DNA from: Actinacidiphila acididurans
GTDB taxonomy: Bacteria; Actinomycetota; Actinomycetes; Streptomycetales; Streptomycetaceae
Assembly (NCBI RefSeq): GCF_016918855.1
Contig: NZ_JADKYB010000002.1
Location: 186,001-250,000 of the forward strand
DNA length: 64,000 nt
Reading direction: 5' to 3'
In this document: in pieces, positions 20,932 through 30,721 of the stretch
Position numbering within the stretch: the stretch's first letter is position 1
Layout of the letters: every line of letters starts with the position of its first letter
The notes under the pieces: generated by a model
What the model was told of the DNA's origin: nothing
The model's input: the letters and a program-made list of their open reading frames with translations, nothing else
The model's database searches: none
Position numbers and translations under genes: made by a program

Positions 20932-21705
20932 TCAGGCGTCCCGTTCCTTGAGCACCAGATAGCCGCCGACCAGGGCGGCGGCCACCCACACGGCCATGAT
21001 GAGGATGCCGGTCCAGGGCCCGTACGGGGTCTGGGTGTCGCTGGACGGCACCACTTCCATGATCTTCTGGCCGGCCCGGTCCGGGAAGTAGCGGGCCACG
21101 TTCTTGACCTTGGGCACCGCCGACAGGATCGGCGAGATCAGGAAGAAGAACGGCATCAGGATGCCCAGGCCCAGCATCGGGCTGCGCAGCATCGCCGCCG
21201 CGCCCACGCACAGCAGCACCAGCAGCGTCATGTACAGGCCGGCGCCGAAGACCGCGCGGAAGACCCCGGGGTCACCGATGTGCGCCTTGTGCGAGCCCAG
21301 CAGCGACTGGCCGACGAAGAAGGTGATGAAGCTGGTGGCCATGCCGACCACCAGCGCCAGCAGGCCGGCCACCGCGACCTTGGCGGCGTAGAAGGTGCCG
21401 CGCTGCGGCACGGCGGCCAGCGAGGTACGGATCATGCCCGTGCTGTACTCGCTGGAGATCACCAGCACCCCGAAGACGATCAGCGCGAGCTGGCCCAGGT
21501 TCATGCCGAAGAAGCTGGTCCGGGTGGCGTCGAAGGTGAGCTGGTCCGAGCTGCTCAGGCTGCTCCAGGTGTTGTTGAACACCAGGCAGATCACCGCGCC
21601 GAGGGCCGCGGTGACCAGGAAGGCCAGGGCGAGGGTCCACACGGTGGACCGAACGGAACGGATCTTGGTCCACTCCGACTGCAGGACGGCGGCGGGAGCG
21701 GCCAT
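20932..21705 (-). CDS. ABC-2 type transporter permease
   Basis: A 257-residue membrane protein with about six hydrophobic helices. The N-terminus VLQSEWTKIRSVRSTVWTLAL is the typical start of actinobacterial ABC-2 permeases, in which a conserved EWTK(I/L)R segment precedes the first helix. It starts two bases after the upstream ATPase stop, so the two are translated as a pair. Together they should export, or extract from the membrane, an unknown small molecule or lipid. Confidence 0.88.
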   Translation of the reverse strand: MAAPAAVLQSEWTKIRSVRSTVWTLALAFLVTAALGAVICLVFNNTWSSLSSSDQLTFDATRTSFFGMNLGQLALIVFGVLVISSEYSTGMIRTSLAAVPQRGTFYAAKVAVAGLLALVVGMATSFITFFVGQSLLGSHKAHIGDPGVFRAVFGAGLYMTLLVLLCVGAAAMLRSPMLGLGILMPFFFLISPILSAVPKVKNVARYFPDRAGQKIMEVVPSSDTQTPYGPWTGILIMAVWVAAALVGGYLVLKERDA

Positions 21706-21706
21706 G

Positions 21707-22831
21707 TCAGCGCCTCTTTCCGGAACGCGGGTTGTTGCGCCACTGGGCACCCCACTGGGGCTGCCCCTGGCCTTCTGCGGGCGGGGTCTGCTGGCCCTGC
21801 GGGGGAGCGTACGGCGGCTGCCCGGGCGGCACCGGCTGCCCGGACTGCTGCGGCGGACCGTACGGCGATCCAGGCGCGGCCGGCACCGGCGGCTGCCCGG
21901 GCGGCAGAGCCGGGCCGCCGGGCGGCACGGCGCCGGCGTGGTACTCCACCGAGTCCGCGGTCAGCCGCATGAACGCGTCCTCCAGGGAGGCCCGCTGCGG
22001 GCTCAGCTCGTGCAGCACGAGCTGGTGCTGCGCGGCCAGTTCGCCGATCGTGGCCGGTTCCACGTCCGCCACCTCGTACGATCCGTCGCCGGTCTGCACC
22101 GGGATGTGCCCGGCGGCGGTCAGCACGTCCTTCATCCGCTCCACCTGCGGGGTGCGGATCCGTACGAAGGCGCGGGAGTTCTGCGCGATGAACTGCGCCA
22201 TCGAGGTGTCCGCGAGCAGCCTGCCGCGGCCGATGACGATCAAGTGCTCTGCGGTCAGCGCCATTTCGCTCATCAGGTGACTGGAGACGAAGACGGTGCG
22301 GCCCTGCGCGGCGAGCCCCTTCATCAGGTTGCGGATCCAGCGGATGCCCTCCGGGTCCAGCCCGTTGACCGGCTCGTCGAACATCAGGATCTCCGGGTCG
22401 CCGAGCAGCGCGCCCGCGATGCCCAGGCGCTGGCCCATGCCCAGCGAGAAGCCCTTGGACCGCTTCCTGGCCACCGCGGTCAGGCCCACGGTCTCCAGCA
22501 CCTCGTCCACCCGGCGGCGCGGGATCCGGTTGGCCTGCGCCAGGCACAGCAGGTGGTCGTACGCGCTGCGCCCGCCGTGCACGTCCTTGGCGTCCAGCAG
22601 CGCGCCGATGTACTTCAGCGGTTCGCTGAGCTGCGCGTAGTGCCTGCCGTCGATCCGCACGTCACCGCCGCTCGGCCGGTCCAGGCCGAGCACCATGCGC
22701 ATCGTCGTGGATTTGCCCGCGCCGTTCGGGCCCAGGAATCCGGTCACCACGCCGGGGCGCACGGTGAAGGTCAGATGGTCGACAGCGGTCTTGTCCCCGT
22801 ACCGCTTGGTGAGCCCCTGCAACTCAATCAT
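21707..22831 (-). CDS. ABC transporter ATP-binding protein with Pro/Gln-rich tail
   Basis: A 374-residue DrrA-type ATPase powering the adjacent permease. It has Walker A GPNGAGKST, signature SLGMGQRLGIAGALLGDP, Walker B EILMFDEPVNGLDP and H-loop SSHLMSEM. The family domain ends near residue 300; the last ~75 residues (from AGAVPPGGPALPPGQPP) are Pro, Gln and Gly rich with no predicted structure. ATG 22831 starts MIELQGLTKRYG. The tail is unusual for this class and might mediate protein contact. Confidence 0.9.
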   Translation of the reverse strand: MIELQGLTKRYGDKTAVDHLTFTVRPGVVTGFLGPNGAGKSTTMRMVLGLDRPSGGDVRIDGRHYAQLSEPLKYIGALLDAKDVHGGRSAYDHLLCLAQANRIPRRRVDEVLETVGLTAVARKRSKGFSLGMGQRLGIAGALLGDPEILMFDEPVNGLDPEGIRWIRNLMKGLAAQGRTVFVSSHLMSEMALTAEHLIVIGRGRLLADTSMAQFIAQNSRAFVRIRTPQVERMKDVLTAAGHIPVQTGDGSYEVADVEPATIGELAAQHQLVLHELSPQRASLEDAFMRLTADSVEYHAGAVPPGGPALPPGQPPVPAAPGSPYGPPQQSGQPVPPGQPPYAPPQGQQTPPAEGQGQPQWGAQWRNNPRSGKRR

Positions 22832-22961
22832 GAGGCCGAGGCTAGCAACGTGGCGGAACCCCCGCCCGGGACGGGACGGGGGTTCCGCGAATTCCGCACG
22901 AACACCGGGCGCAACCCGGCCGGCGTGCTGAGCGGGGCCGGCCGGCGGGCGCCGGTCGGCG

Positions 22962-23897
22962 TCAGCGGGACTGCTGGGCCGGGACGCCGCGGGAGATCGG
23001 CTCGTCGTCCGCGGGGGCGACCGCCGCGACCGCGGCACCGGTGAGCGTGGCCAGCATCTCGCGCACGTTGGTCAGCTGCGCGTTGATGCTGTCGCGGCGG
23101 TTGGTGAGCGCCGCCAGCTCGCGCTCGGACTCGCTGCGGATCCGGTCGGCCTTGGCGTTCGCGTCCGCCACGATGTCCTCGGACTGGCGCTGCGCGGTCT
23201 CCACGGTCTGGCGGGCACGGCGCTCGGCGTCGGTGCGCAGCTTCTCCGCCTCCAGGCGGAGCTGCTCGGCGCGGTGCTCGATCTCCGCCAGCCGCTTCTC
23301 CGCCTTGGCCTGACGGGACGCCAGGTCCCGCTCGGACTGCTCGCGCCGCTTGGCCAGGTTGGTCTCGAAGTCCGCGGCCGCCTGCGCCGCCTTGGCCCGC
23401 GTCTCCTCGAACAGCGCGTCGGCCTCCTCGCGCTTGGCCTGCGCGTCCTTCTGCGCCTCCGCCCGGAGCTGGCCCGCGTCGCCCTTCGCCTTCTCGACGA
23501 TCCGCCCGGCCTCCTCCTCACCCTTGGCCTTGCGGTCCGCGGAGTACGCCTCGGCGTCGCTGCGCACCTGCGCGGCCGCGGACTCGGCCAGCTCGCGGTG
23601 CTGCTCGGCGGACCGGCGGGCCTCCTCGCGCAGGTCCTTCGCCTCTTCCTCGGCGAGGCGCAGGATCTTCTCCACGCGCGCGCCGAGACCGGCGTAGGAC
23701 GGCTCCGCGTCGTTGACCACTGCCTGGGCGTTCTGGGTTTCGAGGTGCAGTTCCTCGATGCGCTTCTCCAGCGCGGTGATCCTCGTCAGGGCGCTGTCAC
23801 GGTCGGCGACGAGCTTGGTGATGCGGTCGTCCACCTGTCCGCGGTCGTATCCGCGCCGCACGAGCTCGAAGCCGAAGGGGGAGGAAGTGTCGCTCAT
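22962..23897 (-). CDS. filP: Filament-forming coiled-coil protein FilP
   Basis: A 311-residue protein, essentially the size known for S. coelicolor FilP, which self-assembles into networks behind growing hyphal tips and gives the tip rigidity. The N-terminus FELVRRGYDRGQVDDRITKLV resembles the membrane-targeting start of DivIVA proteins. Most of the rest is a long Glu/Ala/Arg-rich coiled coil. The C-terminus ends in a short disordered segment. It lies 103 bases downstream of scy in the same orientation, and both proteins act with DivIVA in the polarisome. Confidence 0.93.
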   Translation of the reverse strand: MSDTSSPFGFELVRRGYDRGQVDDRITKLVADRDSALTRITALEKRIEELHLETQNAQAVVNDAEPSYAGLGARVEKILRLAEEEAKDLREEARRSAEQHRELAESAAAQVRSDAEAYSADRKAKGEEEAGRIVEKAKGDAGQLRAEAQKDAQAKREEADALFEETRAKAAQAAADFETNLAKRREQSERDLASRQAKAEKRLAEIEHRAEQLRLEAEKLRTDAERRARQTVETAQRQSEDIVADANAKADRIRSESERELAALTNRRDSINAQLTNVREMLATLTGAAVAAVAPADDEPISRGVPAQQSR

Positions 23898-24000
23898 GAG
23901 GTTCCTGTCGATTCAGACCGGTGAGGTGATAGGGGGAATCCTAGGGGGCCCGGACGGCGTGTCACCGGGCCATTGCGGATTGGGTACGAAATCCGTCCGC

Positions 24001-27000
24001 TCAATCGAGTGGGGCGTCGTCGATGCGCTTGCCGCCCGTCCGCGTCCCACCCGCGCCCGCACCTGCGGCGACCGTGCTCTTGCGGTCGCCGGCGGCCGGG
24101 GTGTCGAACGACTTGGGCGCCTCGAACGACTCCAGCGCTTCCAGTACGTCCTGGACCCGGGAGATCTCCGCGTTGATGTCCTCTCTGCGGCGCGCCAGGG
24201 TCTCCAGTTCTCGTCTGCCTTCGGCCACGACGCGTTCGGCCTCGGCCCGTGCCTCCCCCTTGACCCGTTCCGCCTCGCGCTCGGCCTCCGCCTTCTTCTG
24301 CTCCGCCTCCTTCAGCAGCCCCTCGACCTTCTTCACGGCGGCGATACGGACCTTGCTCGCCTCCGAGGTGGCCGTGGTCTTGATCTCCTGTGCCTTGGCC
24401 TGCGCCTCGGCGAGTTGCTCGGTCGCGGCGGCCACCAGCTTGTCGACCCGCTCGCCCACCGACTTCATCGCCTCCGCGGCCTCCTTGCGGGCCCGCTGGT
24501 GCAGTTCCTCGACCTCGGACTCCACGCGCACGCGCAGGTCCTCGGAACGTTCCCGGATCGAGGTCGCGTCGTGACGCGCCTCGGCCAGCAGCGTATCGGC
24601 GTCCGTCCGGGCCTTCTCCACCAGCCCGTTGGCGTCCATGGTCGCCTCGGTGAGCAGCCGGTCGGCCTCGGCGCGCGCGGCGCCCACCATGGCGTCGGCC
24701 TGCTCCTCGGCCGCCGCCTGGGTGCGCACCGCCTCGGTCTGCGCCTCGCCGATCAGCTCGTCGGCCTGCTCGGCGGCCTCGCTGCGGCGCTTGTTGGCGG
24801 CCTCCCGGGCGTCGTCCAGGATCCGCTGGGACCGCTGACGTGACTGCTCGGCCTCGTTGTCGGCCGCCTCCAGCGTCGCCCGGGCCCGCGCGCCGAGCCG
24901 CTCGGCCTCCTCGCGGGCCTTGGCCACCAGCTGATCGGCCTGGTTCGCCGCGTCGGCGCGCATCCGGTTGGCGTCGTCCCGGGCCTCGGCCCGCAGCCGG
25001 TCGGAGTCCTCGATCGCCTCGCCCACCGTACGGTCGGCGAGCTGACGGGCCGCCTCGGCCTCCTCCTGGCTCTCCCGGCGCACCCGGGCGGCGTCCTGCG
25101 CGGCCCGGTCCCGCTCCGCGTTGGCGTCCGCGTGCATCCGGTCGGCCTCGCCCTGGGCGTCGGCCCGCAACTGCTGCGCGGCGTGCTCGGCGGCCGAGCG
25201 CAGCCCGGCGATCTCCTCCTCGGCCTCCTGGCGCAGCCCCGAGACCGAGTCCCGCACCTGGTGCGCGGTCAGCTCGGCGCCCGCGATCAGGTCGCCGGCC
25301 CGCTGCTCGGCCTCGGCGGCCAGCCGGTCGGCCTCCACCGCCGCGTCCTCCACCCGGCGGCGGGCGGCGGCCAGCAGCTCCTCGCTCTCCTGGTGCGCCC
25401 CGAACCGCTCCTGCTCGGCCTCGGCCCGGGCGGCGGTGAGCAGCTCCTCGGCCTCGCGCCGGCGGCGGGCGGCCTCCTCCTGGGCGGCGGCCAGCGTCTC
25501 GGCGGCCTCCACCGCGATCCGGTCGGCCGCGGCGGCGGCCTCGGCCCGCAGCCGGTCGGCGGTCTCCTGCGCGTCGGTGCGGCGCTGCTCGGCCTCCGCG
25601 GTCGCCTCGGCCTGCAGGCGTACGGCGACGGCCTCGCTCTCCGCGCGGGTCTGCGCGGCGTCCGCGGCGGCCTCGTTGCGCAGCCGTACGGCCTCGGACT
25701 CGGCCTGGTCCAGCAGCGTACGGATCCGCTCGGCGGTCTCCTGGCGCAGCCGGTCGGCCTCCTCGGCGGCCTCCATCCGGATCCGGTCGGCCTCGTCCGT
25801 GGCCTCCCGCAGGTGCTGCTCGGCCGACGTCAGGCGGGCCTCGGCCTCGCCCCGCAGCCGGACCAGGTCCGCCTCGGTCTCGGCCCGCAGCCGGGCGGCC
25901 GCGGCCTCGCTGTCGGCCCGCTGCTCGGCGGCGGCCCGGTCGGCGTCCTCGGTGACCGCCACCGCCTGCCGCTCGGCCTCGGCCCGCATCTCCTCGGCGT
26001 CGGCGCGGGCGCTGCGCAGCGCCTCCTCGGCCTTGAGCTGGAGCGCGGAGGCCCGCTCGACGGACTCGGTGCGCATCCGGTCGGCCTCGCCGGCCGCGCC
26101 CTGGCGTACCTCGTCGCCGTCCGCCTTCGCCTTGGCCAGCAGCTCCTCGGCCTTGCGCGCGGCCTCCTCGATCTGCTGGACCGCCTCGCGGCGGGCTTCG
26201 CCGCGGATCCGCTCGCCCTCGGCGACCGCCTCGGACCGCAGCTGCTCGGCCTCGCCGCGCAGCCGGCGGGCCTCCTCCTGGAGCTCGACGGTGCGGGCCC
26301 GGTACTCGGCGGTGTCGTCCTGGGCGGCGCCGCGCAGCTCCTGCGCCGACTCCTCGGCCTCCGCGCGCAGCCGCTCGGCCTCCGCCTCGGCCTCCCGGCG
26401 GATCCGCTCGGCCTCCTCCGCGGCGGCCTTGGTGGTGGACTGCGCGTCCTCCGAGGCCTTGGTCAGGATCTCCTCGGCCGAGCGGGCGGCCTGTGCGAGC
26501 TGCGCCGCCGCGTCCTCGGAGGCCGCGGCCCGGGCCGCCTCGGTGGTCTCGGCCGCCAGCCGGTCGGCCTCGGCGCGGGCGTCGGCGACGGCCTGCTCGG
26601 CCTCCGCCTTGGCCGCGTCCGCCTCCTTGGTCGCCTCGGCGACCATCCGCGCGATCTCGGCCCTGGCGGTACGGGTGCGCTGCTCGTTCTCGGTCTCGGC
26701 CAGCGCCAGCCGCTTGGCGGCGCCCGCGGCGGCCTCCTCGCGCAGCCGGTCGGCCTCCGCGCGGGCGGTACGCAGCGCCTCGTCGGCCTCCCGGATCCGC
26801 TCCTCGGCCAGCCGGGACAGCTCCGCGGCCCGGACCCGGGCGTCGTCGGACTCGCTGCGGCTGCTGGTGCGCAGCTGCTCGGCCTCGGTGGTGGCCTCCT
26901 GGGCCTGCGCGGACGCGGCGGTCAGCAGCCGCTCGGCGTCCGCCCGGGCCCGCCGCAGCACCTGCTCGGCGTCGGTCCGGGCGGCCTGCGCCTCGGCGGT

Positions 27001-27594
27001 CAGCCGCTGGCTGGTCTGGTCGGCGACCCGGGTGGCCTCGGCGCGGGCGGCGTTCAGCGCCGCCTCGGCCTCCGCGCGGGACTCCTCCAGCAGCCGCCGG
27101 GCCTGGGACTCGGTCCGGGCCCGCAGCTGCTCGGCCCAGGCCACGTTCTCGTTGACGTGGGTCTCGACGGTGGCGCGGCGCTCGGCCAGCTCCTCGTCCA
27201 GCGCGCGGCGCCGGGCGATCGCCTCGGCGTGCCACTCGGCCTCGAACCGGGCCTGGTGCTCGGCCTGCTCCTGGAGCAGCCGCTGGGTCTGGGCGCGGGC
27301 CTCGCGCAGCTCCCGCTCGGCCTCGGCGCGCAGCTGGTCGGCCTGGATCTGGGCGTTGCGCAGGAGCTGGTCGGCCTGATGACCGAGGTTGTCGTACGCG
27401 GGGCGGGCGGCCAGGTTGCGGCGCGCCTCGTGCAGCTTGGCGCGCAGCACCTCGACCTGGTACCCCAGGTCGTCGGCGTGGTCGACGGCCTTGCCCCGCT
27501 CGGTCCTCAGCCGTTCCATCTCGGCTTCGAGCAGCGAGAGGTGGTCGTCAGCCCGGTAGCTGTCACTAGCCCGGTAGCTGTCGTTGCCCCGCAC
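24001..27594 (-). CDS. scy: Polarisome scaffold coiled-coil protein Scy
   Basis: A ~1197-residue coiled coil that organises tip growth and branching with DivIVA and FilP. After a short N-terminal segment (ADDHLSLLEAEMERLRTERGKA, then DLGYQVEVLRAKLHEARRNL) the sequence is almost continuous Ala/Glu/Arg coiled coil with repeated AEAERxR-AE motifs, ending in a conserved tail (RREDINAEISRVQDVLEALESFEAPKSFDTP). GTG 27594 (VRGNDSYRAS) best matches the remembered S. coelicolor start; GTG 27625-27627 would add 11 residues and neither has a good ribosome site. S. coelicolor Scy is about 1326 residues, so this copy is some 130 shorter. Confidence 0.92.
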   Translation of the reverse strand: MRGNDSYRASDSYRADDHLSLLEAEMERLRTERGKAVDHADDLGYQVEVLRAKLHEARRNLAARPAYDNLGHQADQLLRNAQIQADQLRAEAERELREARAQTQRLLQEQAEHQARFEAEWHAEAIARRRALDEELAERRATVETHVNENVAWAEQLRARTESQARRLLEESRAEAEAALNAARAEATRVADQTSQRLTAEAQAARTDAEQVLRRARADAERLLTAASAQAQEATTEAEQLRTSSRSESDDARVRAAELSRLAEERIREADEALRTARAEADRLREEAAAGAAKRLALAETENEQRTRTARAEIARMVAEATKEADAAKAEAEQAVADARAEADRLAAETTEAARAAASEDAAAQLAQAARSAEEILTKASEDAQSTTKAAAEEAERIRREAEAEAERLRAEAEESAQELRGAAQDDTAEYRARTVELQEEARRLRGEAEQLRSEAVAEGERIRGEARREAVQQIEEAARKAEELLAKAKADGDEVRQGAAGEADRMRTESVERASALQLKAEEALRSARADAEEMRAEAERQAVAVTEDADRAAAEQRADSEAAAARLRAETEADLVRLRGEAEARLTSAEQHLREATDEADRIRMEAAEEADRLRQETAERIRTLLDQAESEAVRLRNEAAADAAQTRAESEAVAVRLQAEATAEAEQRRTDAQETADRLRAEAAAAADRIAVEAAETLAAAQEEAARRRREAEELLTAARAEAEQERFGAHQESEELLAAARRRVEDAAVEADRLAAEAEQRAGDLIAGAELTAHQVRDSVSGLRQEAEEEIAGLRSAAEHAAQQLRADAQGEADRMHADANAERDRAAQDAARVRRESQEEAEAARQLADRTVGEAIEDSDRLRAEARDDANRMRADAANQADQLVAKAREEAERLGARARATLEAADNEAEQSRQRSQRILDDAREAANKRRSEAAEQADELIGEAQTEAVRTQAAAEEQADAMVGAARAEADRLLTEATMDANGLVEKARTDADTLLAEARHDATSIRERSEDLRVRVESEVEELHQRARKEAAEAMKSVGERVDKLVAAATEQLAEAQAKAQEIKTTATSEASKVRIAAVKKVEGLLKEAEQKKAEAEREAERVKGEARAEAERVVAEGRRELETLARRREDINAEISRVQDVLEALESFEAPKSFDTPAAGDRKSTVAAGAGAGGTRTGGKRIDDAPLD

Positions 27595-27660
27595 TCCGCG
27601 GTCCCATCCGTCTCCTGGCGTCCTCACCCGCCAACCGGGTGAGATTCCCGTCCCCTGTCG

Positions 27661-27805
27661 CTTCGGCCGAGCCGAAGGGCTCCGGCAGAAGTTCTACGGG
27701 GAATGGTGTCAGATCAACGTCGCGGAGCGGGAGCGTACCCAGGCGCCTGAGCCCTGCAGCGCCTCGGCCGCCCACCCCGGTCGGCCCGGTAACTCTACCG
27801 GGCCG
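27661..27805 (-). terminator. Hairpins between the epimerase 3' end and scy 5' end
   Basis: CGGCCCGGTA (27782-27791) pairs perfectly with TACCGGGCCG (27796-27805) across a four-base loop, just beyond the epimerase stop, and is a convincing terminator for that gene. A second hairpin, CTTCGGC/GCCGAAG, lies at 27661-27677 in the likely scy leader. Confidence 0.65.
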
Positions 27806-27818
27806 GGCCGGTCGGGGG

Positions 27819-28313
27819 TCAGTGGTCCGAGTGGTCCGTGGTGGACCCATGGGTGTCGTCCGGGCCGTGGCCGGCGCCGGAGTTGCCCTGGTCCTTGGCC
27901 GAGGTCACCAGCTCGGTGAGCACTCCGTGACAGTCCTTGGGGTGCAGGAAGGTGATCCTGGACTCCATCGAACCGCGCCGGGGCTCGTCGTAGAGCACCC
28001 GCACGCCCTTGTCGCGGATCGCGGCCGAGTCGGCGTCCACGTCCTTGGTGCCGAAGGCGATGTGGTGCACGCCCTCGCCGTTCTTGGCCAGCCATTTGCC
28101 GACCGCGGAGTCCTCCCGGGTCGGTTCCAGGAGCTGGAGGTACGAGGCGCCGCCGTCGGACGTCTCGTTGATCTTGAGCATGGCCTCGCGAACGCCCTGC
28201 TCCTCGTTGACTTCGCTGTGGAACACCTCGAAGCCGTACGTGGCACGGTAGAACTCGACGGTCGCGTCGAGGTCGTGACAGGCGATCCCGATGTGGTCGA
28301 TCCGAGTCAGCAT
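27819..28313 (-). CDS. mce: Methylmalonyl-CoA epimerase
   Basis: A 164-residue VOC-fold metalloenzyme that converts (2S)- and (2R)-methylmalonyl-CoA, linking propionyl-CoA carboxylation to the B12 mutase. The metal ligands are visible at the expected spacing: His7 (IDHIGIA), Gln60 (YLQLLEP), His84 (GVHHIAF) and Glu134 (GVLTELV). The last ~20 residues form a His/Asp-rich tail that is not part of the fold. It is divergent from the thiolase and close to meaB, so acyl-CoA genes cluster here. Confidence 0.93.
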   Translation of the reverse strand: MLTRIDHIGIACHDLDATVEFYRATYGFEVFHSEVNEEQGVREAMLKINETSDGGASYLQLLEPTREDSAVGKWLAKNGEGVHHIAFGTKDVDADSAAIRDKGVRVLYDEPRRGSMESRITFLHPKDCHGVLTELVTSAKDQGNSGAGHGPDDTHGSTTDHSDH

Positions 28314-28450
28314 GGGCACAGTCCATCGCAGCGCGTCATGGTGACGCAACGTGCGCGCCGTCACACGTTTCGAATCGTGACCCGGCCATTACCGCTGAGT
28401 ACATTGACGATAACCCTCGTTAACCTCTCTTCGCCAGAAGGGGCCGCGCC

Positions 28451-29656
28451 ATGACCAGCCAGGCACGCAGCTCAGTGATCGTCGCAGGTGCCCGTACCCC
28501 GATGGGCCGGCTGCTCGGCAGCCTGCGCGGCTTCTCCGGGGCCGACCTCGGCGGGATCGCCGTCAAGGCCGCCCTGGAGCGGGCCGGCGTCACCGGCGAC
28601 CAGGTGCAGTACGTGATCATGGGCCAGGTGCTGCAGGCCGGCGCCGGCCAGATCCCCGCCCGCCAGGCCGCCGTCAAGGCCGGCATCCCGATGTCGGTGC
28701 CGGCACTCACGATCAACAAGGTGTGCCTGTCCGGGCTCGACGCGATCGCGCTGGCCGACCAGCTCATCCGGGCCGGCGAGTTCGACATCGTGGTGGCCGG
28801 CGGCCAGGAGTCCATGACCAACGCCCCGCACCTGCTGCCCGGCTCCCGCGAGGGCTGGAAGTACGGCGCGATCGAGGTGCTCGACGCCATGGCGCACGAC
28901 GGCCTGACCGACTCCTTCGAGAACATCGCCATGGGCGAGTCCACCGAGCGGCACAACACCCGTCTGGGCATCGAGCGGGCCCCGCAGGACGAGTTCGGCG
29001 CGCTGTCCCACCAGCGGGCCGCCGCCGCCCAGAAGAACGGGCTGTTCGAGGCCGAGATCGTGCCGGTGGAGATCCCGCAGCGCAAGGGCGAGCCGGTGGT
29101 CTTCGCGCACGACGAGGGCATCCGCCCGGAGACCACCGCCGAGTCGCTGGGCCGGCTGCGACCCGCCTTCGCCGAGGGCGGCACCATCACCGCCGGCACC
29201 GCCTCGCAGATCTCCGACGGCGCCGCCGCGGTGGTCGTGATGAGCCGGGAGAAGGCGGAGGAGCTCGGCCTGGAATGGCTCGCCGAGATCGGCGCCCACG
29301 GCAACGTGGCCGGCCCGGACAACTCGCTCCAGTCCCAGCCGTCCAACGCGATCAACCACGCCCTGGGCAAGGCCGGGATGACCGTCGCCGACCTCGACCT
29401 CATCGAGATCAACGAGGCCTTCGCCGCGGTCGCCGTCCAGTCCATGAAGGACCTCGGCGTGACCCCCGAAAAGGTGAACGTGAACGGCGGTGCGATTGCC
29501 CTGGGGCACCCCATCGGCATGTCCGGAGCCCGTATCGTGCTGCACCTGGCCCTGGAGCTCCAGCGACGCGGCGGCGGCACCGGCGCCGCGGCCCTGTGCG
29601 GCGGCGGCGGCCAGGGCGACGCCCTGATCATCCGCGTCCCGGCGGCCAGCGCCTGA
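28451..29656 (+). CDS. Acetyl-CoA C-acetyltransferase (thiolase)
   Basis: A 401-residue thiolase condensing two acetyl-CoA to acetoacetyl-CoA, or the reverse. The acylated cysteine is Cys92 in [11 protein letters not shown]; His353 ([11 protein letters not shown]) and Cys383 ([11 protein letters not shown]) complete the active site. ATG 28451 follows AGAAGGGG. The gene is 50 bases upstream of meaB in the same direction, probably an operon. Its product is the substrate for the 3-hydroxybutyryl-CoA dehydrogenase at 12999. Confidence 0.94.
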   Translation: MTSQARSSVIVAGARTPMGRLLGSLRGFSGADLGGIAVKAALERAGVTGDQVQYVIMGQVLQAGAGQIPARQAAVKAGIPMSVPALTINKVCLSGLDAIALADQLIRAGEFDIVVAGGQESMTNAPHLLPGSREGWKYGAIEVLDAMAHDGLTDSFENIAMGESTERHNTRLGIERAPQDEFGALSHQRAAAAQKNGLFEAEIVPVEIPQRKGEPVVFAHDEGIRPETTAESLGRLRPAFAEGGTITAGTASQISDGAAAVVVMSREKAEELGLEWLAEIGAHGNVAGPDNSLQSQPSNAINHALGKAGMTVADLDLIEINEAFAAVAVQSMKDLGVTPEKVNVNGGAIALGHPIGMSGARIVLHLALELQRRGGGTGAAALCGGGGQGDALIIRVPAASA

Positions 29657-29706
29657 GTCCACGGCGGCAATGGCGTCACAGGACAGGCCACACAACAGGA
29701 GGAACG

Positions 29707-30666
29707 ATGGCGGTGGACGTCTCCGCGCTGGTGGAGCAGGCCCGGGAGGGCCGGCCGAGGGCGGTGGCGCGGCTCATTTCGCTGGTGGAGGGGGCGTCCC
29801 CGCAGTTGCGCGAGGTGATGGCGGCGCTCGCCCCGCTGACCGGCGGCGCGTACGTGGTGGGCCTGACCGGCTCGCCCGGCGTGGGCAAGTCCACCACCAC
29901 CTCGGCGCTGGTGACCGCGTACCGCAAGGCCGGGCGCAGGGTCGGGGTGCTGGCGGTGGACCCGTCCTCGCCGTTCTCCGGCGGAGCCCTGCTCGGCGAC
30001 CGGGTCCGGATGTCCGAGCACGCCTCCGACCCGGGCGTCTACATCCGCTCCATGGCCACCCGCGGCCACCTCGGCGGGCTCGCCTGGGCCGCCCCGCAGG
30101 CCATCCGCGTGCTGGACGCGGCCGGCTGCGAGGTGATCCTGGTCGAGACGGTCGGCGTCGGCCAGTCCGAGGTGGAGATCGCCGCCCAGGCCGACACCTC
30201 CGTGGTGCTGCTCGCCCCCGGCATGGGCGACGGGATCCAGGCCGCCAAGGCCGGCATCCTGGAGATCGGCGACGTCTACGTGGTCAACAAGGCCGACCGG
30301 GACGGCGCCGACGCCACCGCCCGGGAGCTGAACCACATGCTCGCGCTCGGCGAGTCCCGCACCCCCGGCGCCTGGCGGCCGCCCATCGTCAAGACGGTGG
30401 CCGCCCGCGCCGAGGGCGTCGACGAGGTCGTGGAGGCCCTGGACAAGCACCGCGCCTGGATGGACGAGCACGGCGTGCTCGTCGAGCGGCGCCGCCGGCG
30501 GGCCGCCCACGAGATCGAGAACATCGCGCTGACCGCCCTGCGCTCCCGCATCGGCGACCTGCACGGCGACCGCCGGCTCGACGCCCTCGCCCAGCGCGTC
30601 ACCGAGGGCGCCGTGGACCCGTACACGGCGGCCGACGAACTCGTCGCCGGCCTCACCGAGAAGTAG
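29707..30666 (+). CDS. meaB: MeaB-family GTPase chaperone of B12-dependent acyl-CoA mutases
   Basis: A 319-residue G3E GTPase that guards adenosylcobalamin loading and rescues methylmalonyl-CoA mutase. Walker A is GSPGVGKS at residues 55-62; VDPSSPFSGGALLGDRVRM, the switch region VETVGVGQSEVEI and the specificity motif NKAD follow. AGGAGGAAC sits before ATG 29707. Old annotations call such proteins ArgK or LAO/AO transport kinase, which is misleading. It may serve both methylmalonyl- and isobutyryl-CoA mutases. Confidence 0.93.
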   Translation: MAVDVSALVEQAREGRPRAVARLISLVEGASPQLREVMAALAPLTGGAYVVGLTGSPGVGKSTTTSALVTAYRKAGRRVGVLAVDPSSPFSGGALLGDRVRMSEHASDPGVYIRSMATRGHLGGLAWAAPQAIRVLDAAGCEVILVETVGVGQSEVEIAAQADTSVVLLAPGMGDGIQAAKAGILEIGDVYVVNKADRDGADATARELNHMLALGESRTPGAWRPPIVKTVAARAEGVDEVVEALDKHRAWMDEHGVLVERRRRRAAHEIENIALTALRSRIGDLHGDRRLDALAQRVTEGAVDPYTAADELVAGLTEK

Positions 30667-30685
30667 CGAGGCCCCCCGTCCCGTC

Positions 30686-30715
30686 CGTGCCCCGCCCGCC
30701 ACCGGGCGGGGCACG
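30686..30715. terminator. Bidirectional terminator between meaB and the MFS gene
   Basis: CGTGCCCCGCCCG (30686-30698) pairs perfectly with CGGGCGGGGCACG (30703-30715), a 13-bp stem with a four-base loop, positioned between two convergent stops. Confidence 0.8.
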
Positions 30716-30721
30716 CGCGCG

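Noticed and set aside
24005..27642. Plus-strand frames of 752 and 836 residues opposite scy
   Set aside because: They mirror the Ala/Glu/Arg coiled coil as Leu/Gly/Arg or Ser/Ala repeats and have no start signals.
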